Shown here piece by piece: positions 1-11,953 of a DNA stretch of 64,000 nt. Source of the DNA: Archivesica marissinica (lineage: Eukaryota > Mollusca > Bivalvia > Venerida > Vesicomyidae); assembly GCA_014843695.1 (NCBI GenBank), contig CM026398.1:42203531-42267530 (forward strand), in the 5' to 3' direction. A program made the translations under genes and the position numbers. Each line of letters begins with the position of its first letter. The first letter of the stretch is position 1. Below the pieces are notes generated by a model, which ran no database searches, was not told where the DNA came from, and saw only the letters and a program-made list of their open reading frames with translations.

Positions 1-3000
1 TGGTAGTGTGTATGGTAGTGTATGGTGTGTGTGGTAGTGTAGTGTAAGGTAGGGTAGTGTAAGGTTGGGTAGTGTGGTGTGGTAGGGTAGTGTATGGTAG
101 GGTAGTGTAGTGTATGGTAGTGTAGTGTATGGTAGTGTATGGTAGGGTAGTGTAAGGTAATGTAGATAGGGTAGTGTAGTGTATGGTAGTGTATGTTATA
201 TTAGTGTAGTGTATCGTAGTGAACGTAGGGTAGTGTAGTGTATGGTAGTGTATGGTAGTGTAGGTAGTGTATTGTAAGGTAGTGTAGGTAGGGTAGGGTA
301 GTGTATAGTAGTGTATGGTAGTGTAGGTAGTGTAGTGCAAGGTAGTGTAGGTAGGGTAGGGTAGTGCATGGTAGTATATGGTAGTGTAGTGTAAGGTAGT
401 GTAGGTAGTGTATGGTAGTGTATGGTAGTGTATGGTAGTGTATTGGTATGTATGGTAGTGTATGGTAGTGTATGGTAAGGTATGGTAGTGTTATGGTAGT
501 GTATGGTAGTGTATGTGTAGTGTATTGTAGTGTATGGTAGTGTATGGTAGTGTATGGTAGTGTATGGTAGTGTATGGTAGTGTATGGTAGTGTAGGTAGT
601 GTATGGTAGTGTATGGTAGTGTATGGTAGTGTATGGTAGGTGTATGGTAGTGTATGGTAGTGTATATGGTAGTGTATGGTAGTGTATGGTAGTGTAGGGT
701 AGTGTATGGTAGTGTAGTATATGGTAGTGTATGTAGTGTATGGTAGTGTGTATGGTAGTGTATGGTAGTGTATGGTAGGAATATGGTAGTGTATGGTAGG
801 GTATGGTAGTGTATGGTAGTGTATGGTAGTGTATGGTAGTGTGTATGGTAGTGTATGGTAGTGTATGGTAGTGTGTATGGTAGTGTATGGTAGTATATAT
901 GGTAGTGTATGGTAGTGTATCGTAGTGTGTGGTAGTGTGTGGTATGTGTATGGTAGTGTATGGTAATGCATGGTAGTGTATATGGTAGTGTATGGTAGTG
1001 TATGGTAGTGTATGGTAGTGTATGGTAGTGTGTATGGTAGTGTATGGTAGTGTGTGGTAGTGTATGGTAGTGCATGGTAGTGTATGGTAGTGTATTATGG
1101 TAGTGTGTGGTAGTGTATGGTAGTGGGTAGTGTATGGTAGTGTATGGTAGTGTATGGTAGTGTATGGTAGTATATGGTAGTGTATGGTAGTGTATGGTAG
1201 TGTGTGGTAGTGTATGGTAAAGTAGTATATATGGTAGTGTATGGTAGTGTATGGTAGTGTATGGTAGTGTGTGTGGTAGTGTATGGTAGTGTAGTGTATA
1301 TGGTAGTGTATGGTAGTGTATGGTAGTGGGTAGTGTATGGTAGTGGTGGTAGTGTATGGTAGTGTATTGTAGTTGTATGGTAGTGTATGGTAGTGTATGG
1401 TAGTGTATGGTAGTGTATGGTAGTGTATGGTAATGCATGGTAGTATATGGTAGTGTATGTAGTGTATTATGGTAGTGTGTGGTAGTGTATGGTAGTGTAT
1501 GGTAGTGTATGGTAGGTATGGTAGTGTATTGTAGTGTATGGTAGGTATGGTAGTGTATAGTAGTGTATGGTAGTGTGTATGGTAGTGTTGTGGTAGTGTA
1601 TGGTAGTGTGTGTGTGTGGTAGTGTATGGTAGTGCATGGTAGTGTATGGTAGTGTGTGGTAGTGTATGGTAGTGTATATGGTAGTGTATGGTAGTGTGTG
1701 GTAGTGTATGGTAATGCATGGTAGTATATATGGTAGTGTATGGTAGTGTATTATGGTAGTGTGTGGTAGTGTATGGTAATGCATGGTAGTGTATATGGTA
1801 GTGTATGGTAGTGTATTGTTGTATTGTGTAGTAGTGTATGGTAATGTGTGGTAGTGCATGGTAGTGTATGGTAGTGTATATGGTAGTGTATGGTAATGCA
1901 TGGTAGTGTATGGTAATGTATTATGGTAGTGTGTGGTAGTGTATGGTAGTGTATGGTAGTGTGTGGTAGTGTATGGTAGTATGTGGTAGTGTATGGTAGT
2001 GTATGGTAGTGTGTGGTAGTGTATGGTAGTGCATTGTAGTGTATGGTAGTGTGTGGTAGTGTATGGTAGTGTGTCTGGTAGTGTATGGTAGTGTGTGGTA
2101 GTGTATGGTAATGCATGGTAGTATATATGGTAGTGTATGGTAGTGTATTATGGTAGTGTGTGGTAGTGTATGGTAGTGTGAGGTAGTGTATTGTAGTGTA
2201 CGGTAGTGTATGGTAATGCATGGTAGTGTATGGTAGTGTGTATGTAGTGTATGGTAGTGTATGGTAGTGTGTATGGTAGTGTATGGTAGTGTATGGTAGT
2301 GTATATGGTAGTGTATGGTAGTGTGTATGGTAGTGTATGGTAGTGTATATGGTAGTGTATGGTAGTGTGTATGGTAGTGTGCATGGTAGTGTATATGGTA
2401 GTGTATGGTAGTGTATGATAGTGTATATGGTAGTGTATGGTAGTGTATGGTAGTGTGTATAGTAGTGTATGGTAGTGTTTGTGGTAGTGTATATAGTAGT
2501 GTATGGTAGTTTGTATGGTAGTGTATGATAGTGTATATGGTAGTGTATGTAATGTATGGTAGTATATATGGTAGTGTATGGTAGTGTATGGTAGTGTGTG
2601 GTAGTGTATGGTAGTGTGTGGTAGTGTATGGTAGTGTGTTGTAGTGTGTGGTAGTGCATGGTAGTGTATGGTAGTGAGTGCATGGTAGTGTATGGTAGTG
2701 TGTGTTAGTGTATGGTAGTGTATATGGGAGTGTATGGTAGTGTGTGGTAGTGTATGGTAGTGTATATGGGAGTGTATGGTAGTGTGTGGTAGTGTTTGGT
2801 AGTGTATATGGTAGTGTATGGTAGTGTGTGGTAGTGTATGGTAATGCATGGTAGTATATATGGTAGTGTATGGTAGTGTATTATGGTAGTGTGTGGTAGT
2901 GTATGGTAAGGCATGGTAGTGTATATGGTAGTTCATGGTAGTGTATTGTGGTAGTGTGTAGTAGTGTATGGTAGTGTGTGGTAGTGTATGGTAGTGTATG

Positions 3001-6000
3001 GTAGTGTGTATGGTAGTGTATGGTAATGTGTATGGTAGTGCATGGTAATGTGTATGGTAGTGTATAGTAGTGCATGGTAGTGTATGGTAGTGTATGGTAG
3101 TGTATGGTAATGTATGGTAGTGTATGGTAGTGTATGGTAGTGTATAGTAGTGTATGGTAATGCATGGTAGTGTATGGTAATGTATGGTAGTGTATGGTAA
3201 TGTGTATGGTAGTGTATGGTAATGTGTATCGTAGTGTGTGGTAGTGTATGGTAGTGTATATGGTAGTGTATGGTAGTGTATGGTGGTGTATGGTAGTGTA
3301 TGGTAATGCATGGTAGTATATATGGTAGTGTATGGTAGTGTATGGTAGTGTGTGGTAGTGTATGGTAGTGTGTGGTAATGCATGGTAGTATATGTGGTAG
3401 TGTATGGTAGTGTGTGGTAGTGTATGGTAGTGTGCATGGTAGTGTATATGGTAGTGTATGGTAATGCATTGTAGTATATGTGGTAGTGTAATGTAGTGTG
3501 TGGTAGTGTATGGTAGTGTGTATGGTAGTGTATGGTAGTGTATGGTAATGCATGGTAGTATATGTGGTAGTGTATGGTAGTGTGTGGTAGTGTTTGGTAA
3601 TGCATGGTAGTATATATGGTAATGTATAGTAGTGTATTATGATAGTGTGTGGTAGTGTATGGTAGTGTATGGTAGTGTATGGTAGTGTATGGTAGTGTGT
3701 GGTAATGTATGGTAGTGTGTATGGTAGTGCATATGATAGTGTATGGTAGTGTGTATGGTAGTGCATGGCAGTGTATGGTAGTGTGTGGTAGTGTATGGTA
3801 GTGTATATGGTAGTGTATAGTTGTGTGTGGTAGTGTGTGGTAATGCATGGTAGTATATATGGTAGTGTGTATGGTAGTGCATGGTAGTGTATGATAGTGT
3901 GTGGTAGTGTATGGTAGTGTATATGGTAGTGTATGGTAGTGTGTGGTAGTGTATGGTAATGCATGGTAGTATATATGGTAGTGTATGGTAGTGTATTATG
4001 GTAGTGTGTGGTAGTGTATGGTAATGCATGGTAGTGTATATGGTAGTGTATGGTAGTGTATTGTTGTAGTGTGTGGTAGTGTATGGTAATGTGTGGTAGT
4101 GCATGGTAGTGTATGGTAGTGTGTATGGTAGTGTATGGTAATGCATGGTAGTGTATGGTAATGTATTATGGTAGTGTGTGGTAGTGTATGGTAGTGTGTG
4201 GTAGTGTGTGGTAGTGTATGGTAGTGTGTGGTAGTGTATGGTAGTGTATGGTATTGTGTGGTAGTGTATGGTAGTGCATGGTAGTGTATGGTAGTGTGTG
4301 GTAGTGCATAGTAGTGTGTCTGGTAGTGTATGGTAGTGTGTGGTAGTGTATGGTAATGCATGGTAGTATATATGGTAGTGTATGGTAGTGTATTATGGTA
4401 GTGTGTGGTAGTGTATGGTAGTGTGAGGTAGTGTATTGTAGTGTACGGTAGTGTATGGTAATGCATGGTAGTGTATAGTAGTGTGTATGGTAGTGTATGG
4501 TAGTGTATGGTAGTGTGTATGGTAGTGTATGGTAGTGTATGGTATTGTATATGGTAGTGTATGGTAGTGTGTATGGTAGTGTATGGTAGTGTATATGGTA
4601 GTGTATGGTAGTGTGTATGGTAGTGTGCATGGTAGTGTATATGGTAGTGTATGGTAGTGTATGATAGTGTATATGGTAGTGTATGGTAGTGTATGGTAGT
4701 GTGTATGGTAGTGTGTATGGTAGTGTGTATGGTAGTGTATGGTAGTGTGTATAGTAGTGTATGGTAGTGTATGGTAGTGTATATGGTAGTGTATGGTAGT
4801 GTATGGTAGTGTATGGTAGTGTATATGGTAGTGTATGGTAGTGTATGGTAGTGCATAGTAGTACATGGTAGTGTTTGTGGTAGTGTATATAGTAGTGTAT
4901 GGTAGTTTGTATGGTAGTGTATGATAGTGTATATGGTAGTGTATGTAATGTATGGTAGTATATATGATAGTGTATGGTAGTGTATGGTAGTGTGTGGTAG
5001 TGTATGGTAGTGTGTGGTAGTGTATGGTAGTGTGTTGTAGTGTGTGGTAGTGCATGGTAGTGTATGGTAGTGAGTGCATGGTAGTGTATGGTAGTGTGTT
5101 AGTGTATGGTAGTGTATATGGGAGTGTATGGTAGTGTGTGGTAGTGTATGTAGTGTATATGGGAGTGTATGGTAGTGTGTGGTAGTGTTTGGTAGTGTAT
5201 ATGGTAGTGTATGGTAGTGTGTGGTAGTGTATGGTAATGCATGGTAGTATATATGGTAGTGTATGGTAGTGTATTATGGTAGTGTGTAGTAGTGTATGGT
5301 AAGGCATGGTAGTGTATATGGTAGTTCATGGTAGTGTATTGTGGTAGTGTGTAGTAGTGTATGGTAGTGTGTGGTAGTGTATGGTAGTGTGTATGGTAGT
5401 GTATGGTAATGTGTATGGTAGTGTATGGTAATGAGTATGGTAGTGTATAGTAGTGCATGGTAGTGTATGGTAGTGTATGGTAGTGTATGGTAATGTATGG
5501 TAGTGTATGGTAGTGTATGGTAGTGTATGGTAGTGTATGGTAATGCATGGTAGTGTATGGTAAGGGTAGTGTTGGTAGTGTATGGTAGTGTGTGGTAGTT
5601 ATGGTAGTGTATGGTAGTGTGGTAGTGTATGGTAGTGATGGTAGTGTATGGTAGTGTTGGTAGTGATGTAGTGTGGGTAGTGTAGGTAGTGTGTGGTAGT
5701 GTATGGTATGATGGTAGTTTATGGTAGTGTATGGTAGTGTATTGGTAGTGTGTGGTAGTGTATGGTAGTGTGGGTAGTGTATGGTAGTGTATGGTAGTGT
5801 ATGGTAATGTATGGTAGTGTATGGTAGTGTATGGTAGTGTATGGTAGTGTATGGTAGTGTATGGTAGTGTATGGTAGTGTAGTAGTGTATGGTAGTGATG
5901 GTAGTGTATTGGTATGTATGGTAGTGAGGTAGTGTATGGTAGTGATGGTAGTGTATTGGTAGTGTATGGTAGTGATGGTAGTGTATGTAGTGTTGGTAGT

Positions 6001-9000
6001 GTAGTGTATGGTAGTGTTGTATGGTAGTTTGGTAGTGTTTGTATGGTAGTGTGTAGTGTATGGTAGTGTATGGTAGTGTATGGTAGTGTATGGTAGTGTA
6101 TGTGTGTTTGGTAGTGTATGGTAGTGTATGGTAGTGTGTAGTGATGGTAGTGTGTATGGTAGTGTTGTAGTGTATGTAGTTTGGTAGTGTATGGTAGTGT
6201 GTGGTAGTGTATGTAGTGTATGGTAGGGGTGGTGTGTAGTGTTGGTAGTGTGGTAGTGTATGGTAGTGTATGGTAGTGTTGGTAGTGTGGTAGTGTGTAT
6301 GGTAGTGTATGTGTTAGTGTGTGGTAGTGTATGGTAATGCATGGTAGTATATATGGTAGTGTATGGTAGTGTATTATGGTAGTGTGTGGTAGTGTAGGTA
6401 GGGGTAGTGTATGGTAGTCATGGTAGTGTATGTGTAGTGTGTAGTAGTGTATGGTAGTGTGTGGTAGTGTATGGTAGTGTGTATGGTAGTGTATGGTAAT
6501 GTGTATGGTAGTGTATGGTAATGGTATGGTAGTGTATAGTAGTGCATGGTAGTGTATGGTAGTGTATGGTAGTGTATGGTATGTATGGTAGTGTATGGTA
6601 GTGTATGGTAGTGTATGGTAGTGTATGGTAATGCATGGTAGTGTATGGTATGTATGGTAGTGTATGGTAATGTGTATGGTAGTGTATGGTAATGTGTATG
6701 GTAGTGTATTGTAGTGCATGGTAGTGTATGGTAGTGTATGGTAGTGTGTATGGTAGTGTATGGTAGTGTGTGGTAGTGTATGGTAGTGTATGGTAGTGTA
6801 TGGTAATGCATGGTAGTGTATGGTAATGTATGGTAGTGTATGGTAATGTGTATGGTAGTGTATGGTAATGTGTATGGTAGTGTATGGTAGTGTATGGTAG
6901 TGTATGGTAGTGTGTATGGTAGTGTATGGTAGTGTGTGGTAGTGTATGGTAGTGTATGGTAGTGTATATGGTAGTGTATGATAGTGTATGGTAGTGCATA
7001 TTAGTACATGGTAGTGTGTGTGGTAGTGTATATAGTAGTGTATGGTAGTGTGTATGGTAGTGTATGATAGTGTATATGGTAGTGTATGATAGTGTATGGT
7101 AGTGTATGGTAGTGTGTATGGTAGTGTACGGTAGTGTACGATAGTGTGTATGGTAGTGCATGGTAGTGTATGGTATTGCATGGTAGTGTATGGTAGTGTA
7201 TGGTAGTGTATATGGTAGTGTATGGTAGTGTGTATGGTAGTGTATGGTAGTGTGTGGTAGTGTATCGTAGTGTATTGTAGTGTAGTATGGTAGTGTGTGG
7301 TAATGTATGGTAGTGTGTGGTAGTGTATGGTAGTGTGTATGGTAGTGTATGGTAGTGTGTAGTAGTGTATGGTAATGCATGGTAGTATATATGGTAGTGT
7401 ATGGTAGTGTATTATGGTAGTGTGTGGTAGTGTATGGTAGTGTGTGGTAGTGTATTGTAGTGTATGGTAGTGTATGGTAATGCATGGTAGTGTATGGTAG
7501 TGTATTATGGTAGTGTTTGGTAGTGTATGGTAGTGTGTGGTAGTGTATGGTAGTGTATGGTAGTGTATGTTAGTGGTGTGTGGTAGTGTATGGTAATGCA
7601 TGGTAGTATATATGGTAGTGTAGTATGGTAGTGTGTGGTAGTGTATGGTAGTGTGTGGTAGTGTATGGTAGTGTATGGTAGTATGTATGGTAGTGTATAT
7701 GGTATTGTATGGTAGTGTATGGTAGTGTATGGTAATGCATGGTAGTATATATGGCGGTTTATGGTAGTGTATTATGGTAGTGTGTGGTAGTGTATGGTAG
7801 TGTGTGGTAGTGCATGGTAGTGTATGGTAGTGTATGGTTATGTATGGTAGTGTATGATACTGTTTGGTAGTGTATGGTAGTGTCTGGTAGTGTATGGTAG
7901 TGTATGATAGTGTATGGTAATGTATGGTAGTTTATATGGTAGTGTATATGGTAGTGTGTGGTAGTGTACGGTAGTGTATGGTAGTGTATGATAGTGTATA
8001 GTAGTGTATGGTAGTGTGTACGGTAGTGTATGGTAGCGTATGGTAGTGAATATGGTAGTGTATGGTAGTGTATGATACTGTATGGTAGTGTATGATAGTG
8101 TATGGTAGTGTGTATGGTAGTGTATGGTAGTGTGTGGTAGTGTGTATGGTAATGTATGGTAGTATATATGGTAATGTATGGTAGTGTATCGTAGTGTGTG
8201 GTAGTGTGTGGTAATGTGTATGGTAGTGTATGGTAATGCATGGTAGTATATATGGTAGTGTATGGTAGTGCATGGTAGTGTATGGTAGTGTGTATGGCAG
8301 TGTATGGTAGTGTGTGGTAGTGTATTGTAATGCATGGTAGTGTATGGTAATGTATTATGGTAGTGTGTGGTAGTGTATGGTAGTGTTTGATAGTGTATGG
8401 TAGTGTATGGTAGTGTATGGTAGTGTATGGTAGTATATATGGTAGTGTATGGTAGTGTATGGTAGTGTGTGGTAGTGTATGGTAATGCATGGTAGTATAT
8501 ATGGTAGTGTATGGTAGTGTATGGTAGTGTATGGTAGTGGTGTGTGGTAGTGTATGGTAATGCATGATAGTATATATGGTAGTGTATGGTAGTGTATTAT
8601 GGTAGTGTGTGGTAGTGTATGGTAGTGTGTGGTAGTGCATGGTAGTGTATGGTAGTATGTATGGTAGTTTATATGGTAGTGTATGGTAGTGTATGGTAGT
8701 GTATGGTAATGCATGGTAGTATATATGGCAGTGTATGGTAGTGTATGGTAGTGTGTGGTAGTGTATGGTAGTGTGTATGGTAGTATATTGGCAGTGTATG
8801 GTAGTGTATGGTAGTGTATCGTAGTGTGTGGTAGTGTATGGTAGTATGTATGGTAGTGTATGGTAGTGTATGGTGGTGTATGGTAGTGTATGGTAATGCA
8901 TGGTAGTATATATGGTAGTGTATGGTAGTGTATGGTAGTGTGTGGTAGTGTATGGTAGTGTGTGGTAATGCATGGTAGTTTATGTGGTAGTGTATGGTAG

Positions 9001-11051
9001 TGTGTGGTAGTGTATGGTAGTGTGCATGGTAGTGTATATGGTAGTGTATGGTAATGCATGGTAGTATATGTGGTAGTGTATGGTAGTGTGTGGTAGTGTA
9101 TGGTAGTGTATGGTAGTGTATAGTAGTGTATGGTAATGCATGGTAGTATATATGGTAGTGTATGGTAGTGTGTGGTATGTGTAATGCATGGTAGTATTTG
9201 GTAGTGTATGGTAGTGTGGTAGTGTATGGTAGTGTATGGTAGTGTATGGTAGTGTGTGGTAGTGTATGGTAGTGTGTATGGTAGTGCATATGATAGTGTA
9301 TGGTAGTGTGTGGTAGTGTATGGTAGTGTATGGTAGTGTATGGTAGTGTATGGTAGTGTATGGTAGTGTATGGTAGTGTGTTGTGGTGTGTGGTAGTGCA
9401 TGGTAGTGTATGGTAGTGAGTGCATGGTAGTGTATGGTTGTGTGTGGTAGTGTATGGTAGTGTATATGGGAGTGTATGGTAGTGTGTGGTAGTGTATGGT
9501 AATGTATATGGTAGTGTATGGTAGTGTGTGGTAGTGTATGGTAATGCATGGTAGTATATATGGTAGTGTGTATGGTAGTGCATGGTAGTGTATGGTAGTG
9601 TGTGGTAGTGTATGATAGTGTATATGGTAGTGTATGGTAGTGTGTGGTAGTGTGTGGTAATGCATGGTAGTATATATGGTAATGTATGGTAGTGTATTAT
9701 GGTAGTGTGTGGTAGTGTATGGTAATGCATGGTAGTGTATATGGTAGTGTATGGTAGTGTATGGTAGTGTGTGTGGTAGTGTATGGTAGTGTTGGTGGTG
9801 TGTGGTGTAGTGTATAGTAGTGTGTATGGTAGTGTATGTGTAATGTGTATGGTAGTGTATGGTAGTGTATGGTAATGTGTATGGTAGTGTGTATGGTAGT
9901 GTATGGTAGTGTGTGGTAGTGTATGTACTGCATGGTAGTGTATGGTAATATATTATGGTAGTGTGTTGTAGTGTATGGTAGTGTGTGGTAGTGTATGTGG
10001 TTATGGTAGTGTTGGTAGATATATGGTAGTGTATGGTAGTGTATGGTAGTGTGTGGTAGTGTATGGTAGTGTGTTGGTAGTGTATGGTAGTGTATGGTAG
10101 TGTGGTGTGTATGGTAGTGTGTATGGTAGTGTATGGTAGTGTATGGTGGTGTTGGTAGTGTATGGTAATGCATGGTAGTATATATGGTAGTGTATGGTAG
10201 TGTATGGTAGTGTGTGGTAGTGTATGGTAGTGTGTGGTAATGTATGGTAGTATATGGTAGTGTATGGTAGTGTATGGTAGTGTGTGGTAGTGTATGGTAA
10301 TGCATGGTAGTATATATGGTAGTGTATGGTAGTGTATTATGGTAGTGTGTGGTAGTGTATGGTAGTGTGTGGTAGTGTATTGTAGTGTAGGTGTGTATGG
10401 TAATGCATGGTAGTGTATGTTGTGTATTTATGGTAGTGTTTGGTAGTGTATGGTAGTGTGTGGTAGTGTATGGTAGTGTATATGGTAGTGTATGGTAGTG
10501 TGTGGTAGTGTATGGTAATGCATGGTAGTATATATGTAGTGTATGGTAGTGTATTATGGTAGTGTGTGGTAGTGTATGGTAATGTATGGTAGTGTATGGT
10601 AGTGTATGGTAGTGTATGGTATTGTGTAGTAGTGTATGGTAGTGTATGGTAGTGTATGGTAGTGTATGGTAATGCATGGTAGTATATGGCAGTGTATGGT
10701 AGTGTATATCGTAGTGTGTGGTAGTGTATGGTAATGCATGGTAGTGTATGGTAGTGTGTGGTAGTGCATGGTAGTGTATGGTAGTGTATGGTAGTGCATG
10801 GTAGTGTATATGGTAGTATATTGTAGTGTATGGTAGTGTATGGTAGTGTGTGGTAGTGTATGGTAGTGTATGATTGTGTATGGTAGTGTATGGTAGTGTA
10901 TGGTAGTGTATGATAATGTATGGTAGTGTATGGTAGTGTGTATGGTAGTGTATGGTAGCGTATGGTAGTGTATATGGTAGTGTATGGTAGTGTATGATAC
11001 TGTATGGTAGTGTATGGTAGTGTATGGTAGTGTATGGTAGTGTATAGTTGT
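1..11051. repeat. 10-bp G/T-rich satellite array (unit TATGGTAGTG and variants)
   Basis: The + strand is almost entirely tandem TATGGTAGTG with 8-, 10- and 12-bp variants (GTGTGGTA, GTATATGGTA, GGTAATGCAT). It has almost no C, so strand asymmetry is extreme. The first ~480 bases are more irregular, with many GGTAGGG steps. Blocks recur at larger scale: the stretch around 2,090-2,230 is repeated nearly exactly at 4,320-4,460, and that around 2,510-2,570 at 4,905-4,970, which indicates kilobase-scale duplication inside the array. Ten bases is not a multiple of three and the minus strand unit has no stop in any frame, so long minus-strand open frames (up to 775 codons of HYHTLPYTTI-like text) arise automatically. 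I see no gene here. Confidence 0.97.
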
Positions 11052-11275
11052 GGAAGTCGTGATAGCGCAGTGGATGCGCGTTCACTTCAGGTGCAAAAGG
11101 TCCGGAGTTCGAGCCCCGCTGGAGCCGTTACGATTGTGCCCTTAGGCAAGGCATTTAAAGTCCACGTTGCCTCTTCTCTCTCCCTTGTTGCGATGGATTC
11201 CATCAGGAATGAGGTCTCGAGATTGATTAATATAAGGTTAAATAACTTGTTTCGCAATCGAGCTAAAATAAATGT
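11052..11275 (+). mobile_element. tRNA-derived SINE, family A, copy 1
   Basis: The head carries a Pol III A-box-like TAGCGCAGTGG and a B-box-like GAGTTCGAGCCCC. The body is shared with copies at 16,121, 49,101 and 49,578, and an A-rich tail ends near AAAATAAAT. The 10-bp satellite resumes just after it (to ~11,330), so this copy sits inside the edge of that array. An 87-codon open frame across it is incidental. Confidence 0.88.
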
Positions 11276-11330
11276 GTATAAACTAAGTGTATGGTAGTGT
11301 ATGATAGTGTATGGTAGTGTAGGGTAGTGT
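11276..11330. repeat. Remnant of the 10-bp satellite right of the SINE
   Basis: About five degenerate GTATGGTAGT units follow the SINE and then stop at GTGTTATAGCG. This shows the SINE landed within the array and not beside it. Confidence 0.85.
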
Positions 11331-11704
11331 TATAGCGTGGGTATTAAACATGATGCATATTATGTTTCATTGACAACCAAATATTGAATAGTTATTGGTA
11401 TACAAAAGGCATTTAGCTACAAAACAGAAAAACCATAGCATACATAAATACCGCCTTTATACCTACATATCTACGTGTTGGCTCATGTTTTTAATACGTA
11501 TACATAAACATACTTTTAAATATACAAATCCACCTCTCCAGCTGCGCATGCTTTTAATCTCTATCGCGAGTGTACTCTAGACAGAGTGATGCGATTACTT
11601 AAGATGATGATAATACAATACGGACCGTTGCGTACGGACTTTAGCACTAACAAACAACCGGTGCGCAGGTTCTTTTTTTTTGCCGGCGAATATTTGTGAC
11701 AAAT
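11331..11704 (+). promoter_or_regulatory. 5' flank / putative promoter and 5'UTR of the ACAD9-like gene
   Basis: This is unique sequence between the satellite and the first ACAD9-like start codon. The last ~90 bases are richer in CpG than their surroundings (for example CGGACCGTTGCGTACGGAC near 11,621-11,640) and carry a T-run. No TATA box or initiator can be assigned with confidence. The promoter call is inferred from position only. Confidence 0.3.
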
Positions 11705-11953
11705 ATGTTTAAAATATCACTTTTTAGGCTTAATAAACATGTCGTCAAATTAGACACCATTAGTGGGAATGAATATATGAAGCCACTTATTTCCTACAGT
11801 AGACTATTTGCTAGCAACACTGATAATACGGACGAAAGCGAAATTGCAAAACAAGAGCAAGGTCAGGATGTAGAACGATTCAGAAAAGTATCTTCAAAGC
11901 CTATGACAAACATTCCATTCATCAAGGAGTTATTTCTTGGAAGGTTTAATAAG
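11705..11953 (+). CDS. ACAD9: ACAD9-like exon 1 (start codon, mitochondrial presequence)
   Basis: I chose the ATG at 11,705 because the N-terminus [16 protein letters not shown] is basic, has no acidic residues and looks like a mitochondrial presequence. An in-frame GTG at 11,696 is not a plausible animal start. The 83 codons end in [10 protein letters not shown], where the donor AAG|GTATTG follows in phase 0. The linker from about residue 30 to 70 is acidic and Ser-rich and is not recognisable. Confidence 0.85.

Noticed and set aside
1..480. Telomeric or subtelomeric repeat
   Set aside because: GGTAGGG steps occur, but no run of the animal telomere motif TTAGGG is present.
196..11085. Many long minus-strand open frames, up to 775 codons, of HYHTLPYTTI-like protein
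   Set aside because: They are translations of a 10-bp satellite whose unit has no minus-strand stop in any frame. There are no splice signals, no codon bias and no recognisable domain.
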